A DNA stretch of 64,000 nucleotides from DASPKM01 sp035628135 (GTDB lineage Bacteria; Bacteroidota; Bacteroidia; Chitinophagales; Chitinophagaceae). Positions 15,624 through 24,349 of this stretch are shown in pieces. Numbering within the stretch: position 1 is the stretch's first letter; every line of letters starts with the position of its first letter. The position numbers and the translations under genes were made by a program. The notes under the pieces were generated by a model that was given only the letters and a program-made list of their open reading frames with translations, was not told the DNA's origin and searched no databases. The stretch is from contig DASPKM010000006.1 in NCBI GenBank assembly GCA_035628135.1, positions 372,001-436,000 on the forward strand, written 5' to 3'.

Positions 15624-16892
15624 ATGCTCACACTACTACGGATCACCCTGCTTGCCGCCATTGTAACGTGCTCATTTGCATGCCCTGCACAGCCGCACGA
15701 TACGGTGTTGAATGAACCTGCCGAATGGCCAAGACCGATCATCGCGGGCGCCGAAAGAATTGATAAATACCTGCCCTTGCTGAAAGATAAAAGAGTGGGC
15801 ATTTTTGCGAACCATACTTCAATGGTTGGCCGCTCACACGTTGTAGACACCCTCGTAAAGCTGGGCGTAAATATCAAGGTGATCTTTGCACCAGAGCATG
15901 GGTTCCGGGGCACGGCAGATGCCGGTGAAAAAATACCGAATGCCACAGACCCCGCAACAGGTATCCCGGTAATATCACTCTATGGCAGCAAAAGAAAACC
16001 TTCAGCCGAAGACCTGAAGGATGTGGACATTATGTTGTTCGATATACAGGACGTAGGTGTGCGCTTCTATACTTACATCTCTTCTTTGGAAGAATACATG
16101 GACGCCGCTTTTAGTAATGGCAACAAGCCTGTAATGGTGCTGGACAGACCCAATCCCAACGGTTTTTATGTCGACGGCCCGGTGCTCGACACCGCTTTCA
16201 GATCATTCGTAGGCATGCAGCCTGTTGCCGTTGTGTATGGCATGACGATCGGTGAGTATGCGAAAATGCTGGTGGGAGAAAGGTGGCTTCCATCTTTGAA
16301 GCATCAATACAAAACCGTTGTTCCGAAACTCATCGTTATTCCCTGCGCCAACTACACGCATAAGAGCCGGTATGAATTGCCGGTGAGACCTTCTCCCAAC
16401 CTGCCGGAAATCCAATCCATCTACTGGTATCCATCCACCTGTTATTTCGAAGGCACGGCATTGAGCGAAGGCCGCGGCACCGACAAGCCCTTCCAGGTAT
16501 TTGGGCATCCATCATTGCCCAATAACCTGTACAGCTTTACGCCTACTTCACGGGAAGGCGCAAAATCGCCGAAGCTCCTGGGACAGGTTTGCTATGGCTG
16601 GAATTTATCGGGAACCAAAGAGGAAGTGCTGGACAAATCCGGTAAGCGCATACAGCTCAGTTATCTGCTCAATGCGTACAAGCTCTTCCCCGACAAATCG
16701 AAGTTCTTTATAACGTCCAAAGCCAATCCGGGGCCCGCAGACTATTTCTTCAACAAGCTTGCGGGCAATGCCACCCTGATGCAGCAGATCATTGAAGGCA
16801 AGACAGAGTTGGACATCAGGAAAAGCTGGGAACCCGGGCTGAACGCTTTTAAGATCATCAGGAAACGGTATTTGCTGTACGAGGATTTTTAG
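15624..16892 (+). CDS. DUF1343 / NamZ-like exo-beta-N-acetylmuramidase
   Basis: 422 residues from the ATG at 15624, which places a hydrophobic signal segment (LTLLRITLLAAIVTCSFACPA) at the N-terminus. The DUF1343 family signature is clear: GIFANHTSMVGRSHVVDTL, IFAPEHGFRG, FDIQDVGVRFYTYISSL, VLDRPNPNG and SEGRGTDKPFQVFG. NamZ enzymes (GH171) remove terminal MurNAc from peptidoglycan fragments, so this is probably a periplasmic wall-recycling enzyme. The cysteine at the signal-peptide end is only a weak lipobox. fmt follows at once. Confidence 0.88.
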   Translation: MLTLLRITLLAAIVTCSFACPAQPHDTVLNEPAEWPRPIIAGAERIDKYLPLLKDKRVGIFANHTSMVGRSHVVDTLVKLGVNIKVIFAPEHGFRGTADAGEKIPNATDPATGIPVISLYGSKRKPSAEDLKDVDIMLFDIQDVGVRFYTYISSLEEYMDAAFSNGNKPVMVLDRPNPNGFYVDGPVLDTAFRSFVGMQPVAVVYGMTIGEYAKMLVGERWLPSLKHQYKTVVPKLIVIPCANYTHKSRYELPVRPSPNLPEIQSIYWYPSTCYFEGTALSEGRGTDKPFQVFGHPSLPNNLYSFTPTSREGAKSPKLLGQVCYGWNLSGTKEEVLDKSGKRIQLSYLLNAYKLFPDKSKFFITSKANPGPADYFFNKLAGNATLMQQIIEGKTELDIRKSWEPGLNAFKIIRKRYLLYEDF

Positions 16893-16897
16893 AAGAT

Positions 16898-16951
16898 GAT
16901 CTGAAATTTTATGCAACTTGCGCATCTCAAATTTTCAATCTGAAATCTACG
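16898..16951. repeat. Heptamer/inverted repeat overlapping the 5' end of fmt
   Basis: From 16927 the sequence steps in 7-nt units (CTCAAAT, TTTCAAT, CTGAAAT). TGAAATTTTATGC at 16902-16914 is an imperfect inverted match to GCATCTCAAATTTTCA at 16922-16937. The only plausible non-standard fmt start, CTG at 16940, is inside it. Confidence 0.5.
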
Positions 16952-17872
16952 CTTCGCATCGTATTTCTCGGTACTCCCGAATTTGCAGTCGCCTCCCTGG
17001 ATGCATTGGTGCAGGCAGGCTTTACTGTCGCGGGAGTAATTACAGCGCCGGACAGGCCCGCAGGACGCGGCATGCAATTGCAGCAAAGCGCCGTAAAGCA
17101 ATATGCCATTTCAAAAGGATTGAACGTATTGCAACCCGAGAAACTAAAGAACCCGGCATTCCTGGAACAGCTTAAAGCATTGAATGCCGACCTGCAGGTA
17201 GTGGTAGCATTTCGCATGTTGCCCGAAGTGGTATGGAACATGCCGCGACTGGGCACCATCAACCTGCACGCTTCGTTGTTGCCACAGTACCGTGGCGCTG
17301 CACCCATTAACTGGGCCATCATCAATGGTGAAAAAGAAACGGGCCTTACTACTTTCAAGCTGAAACACGAAATAGATACCGGCCATATTTTGCTGCAGGA
17401 AAAATTAGCAATCGGCGAACAGGAGACCGCCGGCGAACTGCACGAACGCATGAAATTGATTGGCGCCAACCTGTTGGTGAAAACGGTGCAGGCGATTGCC
17501 GAAGACAATTTGCAAGAGCAACCCCAGGAGAATTTTTCAACTACCGCGCCGCTGAAACACGCGCCTAAAATATTTACCGATACCTGCCGCATCGATTGGA
17601 CAAAACCGGCGCGGGAAATATTCAATCTCATTCGCGGGCTCTCCCCTTATCCCGCTGCATTTACTTCGCTCGATGATAAATTGCTGAAAGTGTACAGGGC
17701 CACCTGGGAACCCGCCATACACGCCTCGCAACCCGGCACGCATACAACCGATGGCAAGTCGTGGCTGCGCTTTGCTGCGGCAGACGGCTTTGTGTACATT
17801 ACCGAACTGCAGCTGGAAGGCAAAAAGAAAATGATGACAGAAGACTTCCTGAAAGGATATAGAAAGGTTTGA
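16940..17872 (+). CDS. fmt: Methionyl-tRNA formyltransferase, start codon unusual
   Basis: 310 residues if begun at CTG 16940. Conserved Fmt features: N-terminal LRIVFLGTPEFAVASLDALV, PDRPAGRG, catalytic INLHASLLPQYRGAAPINWA and HEIDTGHIL, then the C-terminal OB-fold domain. It formylates initiator Met-tRNA using 10-formyl-THF. The conserved N-terminus begins at 16952, but its frame has no ATG, GTG or TTG between 16892 and 16952. The nearest near-cognates are CTG 16940 and ATT 16931. TTG 17006 would delete the first Rossmann strand and cannot be the true start. Either initiation is non-canonical or the sequence has an indel or substitution. The stop codon lies within a perfect hairpin. Confidence 0.85.
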   Translation: MKSTLRIVFLGTPEFAVASLDALVQAGFTVAGVITAPDRPAGRGMQLQQSAVKQYAISKGLNVLQPEKLKNPAFLEQLKALNADLQVVVAFRMLPEVVWNMPRLGTINLHASLLPQYRGAAPINWAIINGEKETGLTTFKLKHEIDTGHILLQEKLAIGEQETAGELHERMKLIGANLLVKTVQAIAEDNLQEQPQENFSTTAPLKHAPKIFTDTCRIDWTKPAREIFNLIRGLSPYPAAFTSLDDKLLKVYRATWEPAIHASQPGTHTTDGKSWLRFAAADGFVYITELQLEGKKKMMTEDFLKGYRKV

Positions 17873-17889
17873 GGTAAACCTCAAACCTT
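17864..17889. terminator. Perfect 11-bp hairpin overlapping the fmt stop codon
   Basis: AAGGTTTGAGG at 17864-17874 pairs perfectly with CCTCAAACCTT at 17879-17889 around a TAAA loop. The fmt TGA (17870-17872) is in the left arm. It separates convergent genes, so it may stop transcription both ways. No T-run follows, so it is an atypical intrinsic terminator. Its CCTCAAACC word recurs at 54.8 kb. Confidence 0.5.
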
Positions 17890-17917
17890 GAATAACAAAC
17901 AAGAAAACAAACAGCGT

Positions 17918-18304
17918 TTATTTACGGGTGTATTTAGTTTTAAAGCCAGAGCTGGTAATGAGGTGGTCTATCACCAATGTATTTTCATCAACCGTAAAGG
18001 TCAACGGTCCCATCAGCGCCGGAGCCGTCATACAATCAGGCGCGATGCTAAGCATGTTATCTTTTATAGTATAAGTTCCTTTGCAACCCGGAATAGAAGA
18101 CAACAGACTTGTATTGAGAAGATATGCCCCATCATCTTTAAAGATCAGCGTTTGCTCCTGCGCAGGAGGTATGGCTTGCCAGGAGCTGCCGATAAAGCTG
18201 GATTCGACCAATTTCCACTCACCTATCAATGTATTGGTATTGCCTCCCTTGCGGCAGGCAGCCAATAAAACCGAACAGATTATGAAAAAAAAGAATACGC
18301 GCAT
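17918..18304 (-). CDS. Small lipocalin-like lipoprotein
   Basis: 128 residues. A signal peptide with lipobox LLAAC puts the lipidated cysteine near residue 17. The mature part starts NTLIGEWKLVESSF, the opening strand of the Bacteroidota lipocalin-like fold, with a later beta pattern TLIFKDDGAYLLN and GTYTIKDNMLSI. A related protein (GKWRLVEFF) is encoded at 54834-55271. Ligand and role unknown; probably anchored in the outer or inner membrane. Confidence 0.75.
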   Translation of the reverse strand: MRVFFFFIICSVLLAACRKGGNTNTLIGEWKLVESSFIGSSWQAIPPAQEQTLIFKDDGAYLLNTSLLSSIPGCKGTYTIKDNMLSIAPDCMTAPALMGPLTFTVDENTLVIDHLITSSGFKTKYTRK

Positions 18305-18404
18305 TGCGGGCCTTTGTAAATGGACAAGCTTGCAGTACTAAACGTTGCACGGCGCGCCATCTTCAGCAGTTTTAGACTTGTGGAATACTGTACTATTAAA
18401 TGAA

Positions 18405-19367
18405 TCAGTAGCTGACGCCCACATTGAACTTGAATGCGCCCGCACCCAATTCAGCAGCGGCCGCATCGCTAAGGCGAATGGAGAGCCCTGAGCTTTCCTT
18501 CATATCGGGCAATTGGCCCAGCACTTTGGCGTATACTGATTTCCTGGTGACCGGGTGGTCTATTTTAATGATGGTGCCTACGGGCACATTGTTCATGAGC
18601 GCATAGTATTTTCCGTCCTGCCATCCGCTGGTGCTTTTAAAAATACCCGCGGTGCCATTGGTAGCCCGGCCTGCACCGGAAAACTGTGCGCGGAAATAAC
18701 CGCCATTGTGATCGATGCTGCGGTTGGAGATCGGCCGGGGATCTGCTGGCAAGGGCCTGGTCTCCGTCTTAGCGGGAGGATCGGTCTTGTCCACCACTTC
18801 TTTCTTTTCGTCCTGCGCCTCCTTTACGGGCGTATTAACAGGCTTGTTCACTGTTACGGGAGGTTCGGTGGCCTGCACGTTCTTCGACTTTGAAGCGAGC
18901 GCGGACTGTGCGGTTTTTACTTTCAGGTAGCCCACGATCAATTTCATGCCAGGTTGAAGCTGGTCGTTGGTAACCTTATTCCATTGTTCCAGGCTTTCTA
19001 CCGGGACCTTATTGTGATTTTGACTGATGCGGTACATCCACTCCTTTTCCTGCACCACGTGGTAAACTGGTACCAGCGCTTCGTCGGCACCTTTACGGCC
19101 ATTCTGCGAAAAGTTAACGGCTGCCAATGGGATCTTCAGCGTTTGGCCGATGCTGAGCGCCGATTCCATTTTTAGTTTGTTGTAAGGTGCGAGCTCCTTG
19201 GGACTGATATTGTACAGACGCCCGACGCTGTACCAGTTTTCCTTGGGAGCAACTGTATGCACCAGGTAAAGATTGGGAGAGCTGCCTTGCACGACGAGGT
19301 TGTCCTGTGCAAACAACCAGCACGAAACAGATATGCAGATAGCGGTTAAAAGGAGTTTGATCTTCAT
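18405..19367 (-). CDS. Secreted LysM and double-psi beta-barrel protein
   Basis: 320 residues: signal peptide ending near CWLFAQ, LysM 1 at about 33-80 (YLVHTVAPKENWYSVGRLYN) and LysM 2 at about 103-148 (VYHVVQEKEWMYRISQNHN). A Pro/Lys/Glu-rich linker covers 150-225. The C-terminal domain GYFRAQFSGAG to KVLGQLPDM resembles an RlpA-like double-psi barrel. LysM modules bind peptidoglycan; the catalytic aspartate of lytic RlpA is not obvious, so a binding or septal role is as likely as glycan cleavage. Confidence 0.82.
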   Translation of the reverse strand: MKIKLLLTAICISVSCWLFAQDNLVVQGSSPNLYLVHTVAPKENWYSVGRLYNISPKELAPYNKLKMESALSIGQTLKIPLAAVNFSQNGRKGADEALVPVYHVVQEKEWMYRISQNHNKVPVESLEQWNKVTNDQLQPGMKLIVGYLKVKTAQSALASKSKNVQATEPPVTVNKPVNTPVKEAQDEKKEVVDKTDPPAKTETRPLPADPRPISNRSIDHNGGYFRAQFSGAGRATNGTAGIFKSTSGWQDGKYYALMNNVPVGTIIKIDHPVTRKSVYAKVLGQLPDMKESSGLSIRLSDAAAAELGAGAFKFNVGVSY

Positions 19368-19410
19368 ACTTATGGATTCTTATCCTGCAAAGATGAATAA
19401 TTTTTGATGA

Positions 19411-20826
19411 TCAGTTTTTTAAAATACGCCATTCCCTGGGATAATAATTGTTAACTCTGTTACCGAGCAGTTTTATCCACCCCAGGTTATGCCCTTCATA
19501 TTGAACCAATGCCCATCCTTTGTGCGCCGACACGGCAAAAACTTCAGCTTTGCGCAAATATTGTAAAGCCTCTCCATGATTTAACGATATTGTTGTAATT
19601 GCATTGTTAAAGATGCCGCTAAGGGCCAGGGAATGGTCTGGAATAAGCGCTGTTCTGCCCAGCTTTCCCACGGTAATGCCCGACTGCCGCAGGTACAATC
19701 GCTCTTGTAATATGGGAATGATTTGCTCAAAACCAGTGGGGACCGCTATTACATCTTCTTTGTGGCGAAACAGGTGCAGGGGCACGGCAGGGTCGATCCA
19801 ATGTTGCGTCAGTTCCAGTTCGGGTTTGGAAAGCTTTTCTGCCTTTTGCCGGGTAGCAGGTCCGGTCGTGCCATTGCCTTCTTGCTTTCGCAGGCAGGTG
19901 AGAAAAAAACCTTCACCCCTTAGTTTATCAGGATAAAACCGGTAACAGGCTGCATGGTGTTTAGGTGAAAATGATTCCACGATGTTCCAGGATGCATCGA
20001 CGCTCAGGGGCAGGCTGCTCATGTCAAATTCATCGATGAGCCAATCGATCACCTGTTCATCTTCTTCCATGGAATAAGAGCAGGTGCAGTAAATAAGCAC
20101 ACCATCAGGCCTGAGTGCAGGAAGCGCATCGGCAACAATGCGCTGCTGGCGTTGGCAGCAAAGGGCTACATTGGCCTCGCTCCATTCCTGTATAGCTTCG
20201 GGATCGCGGCGGAACAAGCCGCTGCCGCTACAGGGAGCATCTATTACCAGCACATCGAAATAATTCGGGAGCCGCTGAAAATCTTTCGGGTCATTATTGG
20301 TAACAACAACATTGGCCGCGCCCCATTTGGTAATGTTCTCGTGCAGAATGATGCTCCTGCTTTTGATCACTTCATTGCTCACCAATAAGCTGCCGGGTGT
20401 AATAAAGGATTGAAGCAAGGTAGATTTGCCGCCCGGCGCGGCGCAAAGGTCCAGCACTTTTAACGGCTGCGAACAATCTGTGGTTTGAACCAATGCCTGT
20501 TCCAGGAACATGCTCGATGCTTCCTGCACATAATAACAACCTGCGTGCAGCAGTGGGTCTAAGGTAAATGAAGGGCGTTGCGATAGATAATACCCATGCC
20601 TGCTCCAGGGGACCGGTACCTGGATATTTGCAATTGCGGATGGATAATTTGCATCGATGTGGGCCGAACGTATATGCTGTAATTCGGCGCCGGAAATTTT
20701 TGTGGGATTGATGCGGATGGAAGTTACCTGCTCTCCCGATGTGTGCACTGCTGCAAAGGCCTGCCGGTCGAAGCCTGGTGCATCACTGAGTGAATTCATC
20801 AAGGATGTCGGGAGTGTTGGTGGCAT
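19411..20826 (-). CDS. RsmF/NOL1-NOP2-Sun family rRNA m5C methyltransferase
   Basis: 471 residues. SAM-binding motif I reads VLDLCAAPGGKSTLL. Motif IV is VLVIDAPCSGSGLFRRDPEA, holding the release cysteine, and motif VI is IYCTCSYSMEEDEQV, holding the catalytic cysteine. A PUA-like C-terminal region ends the protein, as in RsmF. It methylates a cytosine of 16S rRNA by family analogy. The ATG at 20826 fits the family start (LPTSLMNSL) and overlaps the upstream membrane-protein gene by 44 bp, so the genes are coupled. Confidence 0.92.
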   Translation of the reverse strand: MPPTLPTSLMNSLSDAPGFDRQAFAAVHTSGEQVTSIRINPTKISGAELQHIRSAHIDANYPSAIANIQVPVPWSRHGYYLSQRPSFTLDPLLHAGCYYVQEASSMFLEQALVQTTDCSQPLKVLDLCAAPGGKSTLLQSFITPGSLLVSNEVIKSRSIILHENITKWGAANVVVTNNDPKDFQRLPNYFDVLVIDAPCSGSGLFRRDPEAIQEWSEANVALCCQRQQRIVADALPALRPDGVLIYCTCSYSMEEDEQVIDWLIDEFDMSSLPLSVDASWNIVESFSPKHHAACYRFYPDKLRGEGFFLTCLRKQEGNGTTGPATRQKAEKLSKPELELTQHWIDPAVPLHLFRHKEDVIAVPTGFEQIIPILQERLYLRQSGITVGKLGRTALIPDHSLALSGIFNNAITTISLNHGEALQYLRKAEVFAVSAHKGWALVQYEGHNLGWIKLLGNRVNNYYPREWRILKN

Positions 20827-21283
20827 CTGCCGCGGGCGCTTGTTTTTTCGAAAAACTTTTTACAATAGTAGCGATAAAAAAAAGATGCCCCACTACCAGC
20901 CCGCCCCAGAATACCACCGTCCTGAATGCCGATATTGCGGCAAGCATATGTGAAAACCGTTCGGGACTCATTGCATCGCCCAGGAAATAATACAGGCAAA
21001 CGTACACCAGCGGTATAAGCACCAGCGCCGCCCACAGCGTTATGATGTGTAGGCGCACCCATACCACGCGATACAACCGCCGGCGTATGATCCAGTACAC
21101 CAGCATCTCCAGCATGAGTATGATAGAATAAATGAGGAACTGTGCCATGACCGCGTTGATATACATGCTGCGAAAACCCCGAGGCGCCTGGAATATGACC
21201 GCGGAATAATATACCGCATGCAACAAAATAACCCCCAGTATGCCCCATAGGGCGAAGCGGTATATGCTGAGGCTTTGCTCCAT
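20783..21283 (-). CDS. Four-helix membrane protein, function unknown
   Basis: 166 residues with four hydrophobic stretches (ALWGILGVILLHAVYYSAVIF, NAVMAQFLIYSIILMLEMLVYW, LWAALVLIPLVYVCLYYF, VVFWGGLVVGHLFFIATIV) and a polar acidic tail. Not recognised. It lies between pntB (7 bp upstream) and the rRNA methyltransferase (overlapping), so it is probably part of the pnt transcript. Confidence 0.72.
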   Translation of the reverse strand: MEQSLSIYRFALWGILGVILLHAVYYSAVIFQAPRGFRSMYINAVMAQFLIYSIILMLEMLVYWIIRRRLYRVVWVRLHIITLWAALVLIPLVYVCLYYFLGDAMSPERFSHMLAAISAFRTVVFWGGLVVGHLFFIATIVKSFSKKQAPAADATNTPDILDEFTQ

Positions 21284-21290
21284 GTTGCGG

Positions 21291-22817
21291 TTACAAATTT
21301 TTTATCTCGGCAATGAGGTCCTGCAGTACTTTCTTGGCATCACCGAACAACATGGAAGTTTTTGGACGGAAAAACAAATCGTTCTCGATGCCCGCATAAC
21401 CCGGCTTCATGCTGCGCTTATTTACGATGATGGTCTTTGCCAGTTCCACATCCAAGATCGGCATGCCGTAAATGGGCGAAGCGGGATCTGATTTGGCGGC
21501 AGGGTTCACCACGTCGTTTGCGCCCAGCACCAGCACCACATCGGTGGTGGGAAATTCTTCATTGGCCTGTTCCATTTCCTGCAACTTCTCGTAGCTAACA
21601 TCTGCCTCCGCCAACAATACGTTCATATGTCCGGGCATGCGGCCTGCTACCGGGTGGATGGCGTACTTGACTTCTACGCCCTTTGATTCGAGCAGCTTTT
21701 CCAACTCGTGGCATGCGTGCTGCGCCTGGGCAACCGCCAATCCATAACCGGGCACGATGATGACCCTGTTGGCATAGCTCATTACCACCGCGGCATCGCT
21801 CAATAAAATTTCCTTATAATGTCCCTGCTGTTTGGCAGGGTCGCCAGCTGTATCCTGCCCGCCGCCGAACGATCCTATCAGCACGTTGCCGAGTGAGCGG
21901 TTCATGGCCTTGCACATCAAAATAGTAAGCAAAGTACCCGCTGCTCCAACCAGAATGCCGCCGGTCAGCATTACTTTATTATCGTACAGGAAGCCTCCGC
22001 AAGCCGCGGCCACGCCGGTAAAGGAATTGAGCAATGAAATCACTACGGGCATGTCCGCGCCCCCGATGGGCATCACGAATAACACGCCATACGCTAATGA
22101 CAACACCAATACCAATCCAAATAACATGGAATAAAACCGGGGCGCATTGTCTGTAATAGCGTTGCCGGAATGCGAACCCGGTAATTCGAACAATTTCGAA
22201 CCGCCATCGGCCACCAGGTAAGCCGATATACCCAGCACTATCAGCAATAGGATGATATTGAAAATGTGCTGGCCCTTGAATGAAAAATCCTTGACCTTAC
22301 CATTCAACTTTCCCCACGCGATCATGCTGCCTGAAAAAGAAACGCTGCCAATGATCAATCCCAATAAAATGATCAGTATGCGCGCCGATAAATTGGCGTC
22401 GGCAAAAAGGTCCTCTATTCCCAATCCGCTCAATGGCGGGTACATCGTCCATCCAAGCACGGGCGAATGCAACAGGTGGTCGAACTCTACTATCGAGATC
22501 AGCGCAGCGCATAGCCCGCCCATGCCGTTGAACAGGCTCACCATTTCGGGCATCGCCGTCATCTTTACTTTTTTTGCGGCGAGCGTGCCGACAACCGAAC
22601 CGATAATGATGCCGCCGAATATCCATCCATAATTATGCAGCCTGTTGCCTTCATCATCTCGGTACAAAAAAATGGTAGCGATAATGGCAACGGTCATGCC
22701 CGCTGCAGCCACCAGGTTGCCACGCCGGGCACTGGCAGGATTGGAAAGCATTTTCAATCCCAGGATGAATGTGACCGAGGCTACGAGATAACAAATAGTG
22801 AGTATACTGAATTGCAT
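21291..22817 (-). CDS. pntB: NAD(P) transhydrogenase subunit beta
   Basis: 508 residues. The N-terminal half is a membrane domain of about nine helices with KVKMTAMPEMVSLFNGMGG, then IGGADMPVVISLLNSFTG. The C-terminal NADP-binding domain III shows VIIVPGYGLAVAQAQHA, HPVAGRMPGHMNVLLAEADV and GANDVVNPAAKSD. It is longer than the E. coli protein (462 residues) mainly through extra loop sequence in the membrane half, a form usual in Bacteroidota. Together with the two upstream alpha subunits it makes NADPH from NADH at the cost of proton motive force. Confidence 0.95.
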   Translation of the reverse strand: MQFSILTICYLVASVTFILGLKMLSNPASARRGNLVAAAGMTVAIIATIFLYRDDEGNRLHNYGWIFGGIIIGSVVGTLAAKKVKMTAMPEMVSLFNGMGGLCAALISIVEFDHLLHSPVLGWTMYPPLSGLGIEDLFADANLSARILIILLGLIIGSVSFSGSMIAWGKLNGKVKDFSFKGQHIFNIILLLIVLGISAYLVADGGSKLFELPGSHSGNAITDNAPRFYSMLFGLVLVLSLAYGVLFVMPIGGADMPVVISLLNSFTGVAAACGGFLYDNKVMLTGGILVGAAGTLLTILMCKAMNRSLGNVLIGSFGGGQDTAGDPAKQQGHYKEILLSDAAVVMSYANRVIIVPGYGLAVAQAQHACHELEKLLESKGVEVKYAIHPVAGRMPGHMNVLLAEADVSYEKLQEMEQANEEFPTTDVVLVLGANDVVNPAAKSDPASPIYGMPILDVELAKTIIVNKRSMKPGYAGIENDLFFRPKTSMLFGDAKKVLQDLIAEIKNL

Positions 22818-22847
22818 AATTTCTTTTGATTTAATCCGGCATGCGCA

Positions 22848-23180
22848 TTACTGGTTGCCTTCTCGTTTTTTCTTTCCCTTGAACATTTCCAGCATGCGGT
22901 CGGTCACTACAAACCCTCCCACCACGTTCAGCGTGCCCACCACTACCGCCACAAACCCAAGTATCAGGGCCAGGTAATTATCGGGCTCCGCCTTGCCCAT
23001 TACAATGATGGCGCCGATGATGACCACACCATGAATGGCATTGGCACCGCTCATCAGGGGCGTGTGCAATACACTTGGCACCCTGCCGATTACTTCGATG
23101 CCAACGAATATCATCAGGATGACAATGTATATCATCTGTTCATGCATCGAAATCCAGTTCAGAATATCTTCCATAATCAA
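22848..23180 (-). CDS. NAD(P) transhydrogenase alpha-2 membrane subunit
   Basis: 110 residues with three to four helices. It corresponds to the C-terminal membrane part of PntA, separate as in Rhodospirillum-type three-subunit enzymes. Family segments are GRVPSVLHTPLMSGANAIHG and VVVGTLNVVGGFVVTDRML. An ATG at 23174 is an alternative start. Sits between alpha-1 (24 bp) and beta (30 bp). Confidence 0.93.
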   Translation of the reverse strand: MIMEDILNWISMHEQMIYIVILMIFVGIEVIGRVPSVLHTPLMSGANAIHGVVIIGAIIVMGKAEPDNYLALILGFVAVVVGTLNVVGGFVVTDRMLEMFKGKKKREGNQ

Positions 23181-23197
23181 ATCATTAAGGTCATTGA
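23181..23197. repeat. Two GTCATTRA-like units between the transhydrogenase subunits
   Basis: TCATTAAG at 23182-23189 and GTCATTGA at 23190-23197 match the 8-nt unit of the arrays at 634-668 and 41794-41833. Only two units, so the assignment is weak. Confidence 0.35.
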
Positions 23198-23204
23198 GTA
23201 TTTA

Positions 23205-24308
23205 CTACATCTTCATATTTACATTCCCGTCGTGCGTAATGCACGAGCCTTTCACCAGGTCGTCATCCCAGTTCAATTTTATATTGCCTTCTTTATCGAT
23301 GATGAGCTGCAAAAAGTTCAAGACGTTCTTGCCATACAGCTTGCTGGCGTCCGCCGGCATGGTGGCGGCCAGGTTGCTGTTGCCGATAATGGTAACGCCA
23401 TTGTGCACTACCTGCTCGTTATTGCGCGTAAAGGGCGTATTGCCGCCGGTAGCCGCCGCAATGTCCACTATTATCGAACCACCGCGCATGGCATTCAGCA
23501 TTTGCTCTGTGATCAGGAGCGGCGCTTTTTTGCCCGGTATTTGTGCGGTGGTGATGACAATGTCGGCTTTTGCAATGGCTTCGGCTATGCGTTGCTGTTG
23601 TTTTTGTTTGTATTCTTCCGTCTGTTCTACTGCGTAGCCGCCTGCTTTGGAGGCATCCGCGGCGCCCTCTACCTCTACGAACTTTGCGCCAAGGCTTATC
23701 ACTTCCTCCTTTACCGCGGGCCGCGTATCGAACACTTCCACTACGGCGCCTAGCCTCCGAGCGGTGGCAATGGCCTGCAAGCCTGCTACGCCCGCGCCCA
23801 GTATCAACACCTTGGCCGGCGCAATGCTGCCCGCCGCCGTCATGAACATGGGAAAATACTTTGGATAGAGATTGGCTGCAGTCAGCACCGCCTTGTATCC
23901 TGCGATATTGGCTTGCGAGCTCAGCACATCCATGCTCTGTGCCCGCGTGGTGCGCGGCAGCATGTCGAGACTGAACACAGTATGCCGGTTGTTGGCAAAG
24001 GTCTGTACCAGGTGGCGGTTATACAGTGGTTGATACACTCCGATAAAAACAGCCGACTTCCGGGTGTTCAACAAAGAAGCCTCAGGGGGATGAATGCAAA
24101 GAATGATGTCTGCCTGTGCAACGATGCCTGCCGCCGAAGTGACTTTAGCGCCTGCTTTTTCATAATCGTTCACGCTGCTAAGCGATTGATCGCCCGCACC
24201 GCTTTCTACCCACACTTCAATATTTTTTTTGGTAAGCGCAGCTACGGATTCGGCCGGTAAGGAAACTCGGGTTTCAAAGCCTGGTTCTTTCAGGACACCG
24301 ATTATCAT
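23205..24308 (-). CDS. pntA: NAD(P) transhydrogenase alpha-1, NAD(H)-binding subunit
   Basis: 367 residues, soluble, related to alanine dehydrogenase. It starts MIIGVLKEPGFETRVSLPAE, shows the nucleotide fold VLILGAGVAGLQAIATARRLGA, and the mobile-loop region before the end (GNSNLAATMPADASKLYG). It lacks the membrane tail, which is supplied by the separate alpha-2 gene. First gene of the pnt operon. Confidence 0.95.
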   Translation of the reverse strand: MIIGVLKEPGFETRVSLPAESVAALTKKNIEVWVESGAGDQSLSSVNDYEKAGAKVTSAAGIVAQADIILCIHPPEASLLNTRKSAVFIGVYQPLYNRHLVQTFANNRHTVFSLDMLPRTTRAQSMDVLSSQANIAGYKAVLTAANLYPKYFPMFMTAAGSIAPAKVLILGAGVAGLQAIATARRLGAVVEVFDTRPAVKEEVISLGAKFVEVEGAADASKAGGYAVEQTEEYKQKQQQRIAEAIAKADIVITTAQIPGKKAPLLITEQMLNAMRGGSIIVDIAAATGGNTPFTRNNEQVVHNGVTIIGNSNLAATMPADASKLYGKNVLNFLQLIIDKEGNIKLNWDDDLVKGSCITHDGNVNMKM

Positions 24309-24349
24309 ACAATGGTGAAATTATGGCCGACAAGATAATGCAAAAAGCA

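Noticed and set aside
17006..17872. Fmt beginning at TTG 17006
   Set aside because: Would drop about 18 conserved residues including the first nucleotide-fold strand.
21820..21842. Hairpin CCCTGC-tgttt-GGCAGGG in pntB
   Set aside because: Coding for conserved-length linker; isolated and explained by codon choice.
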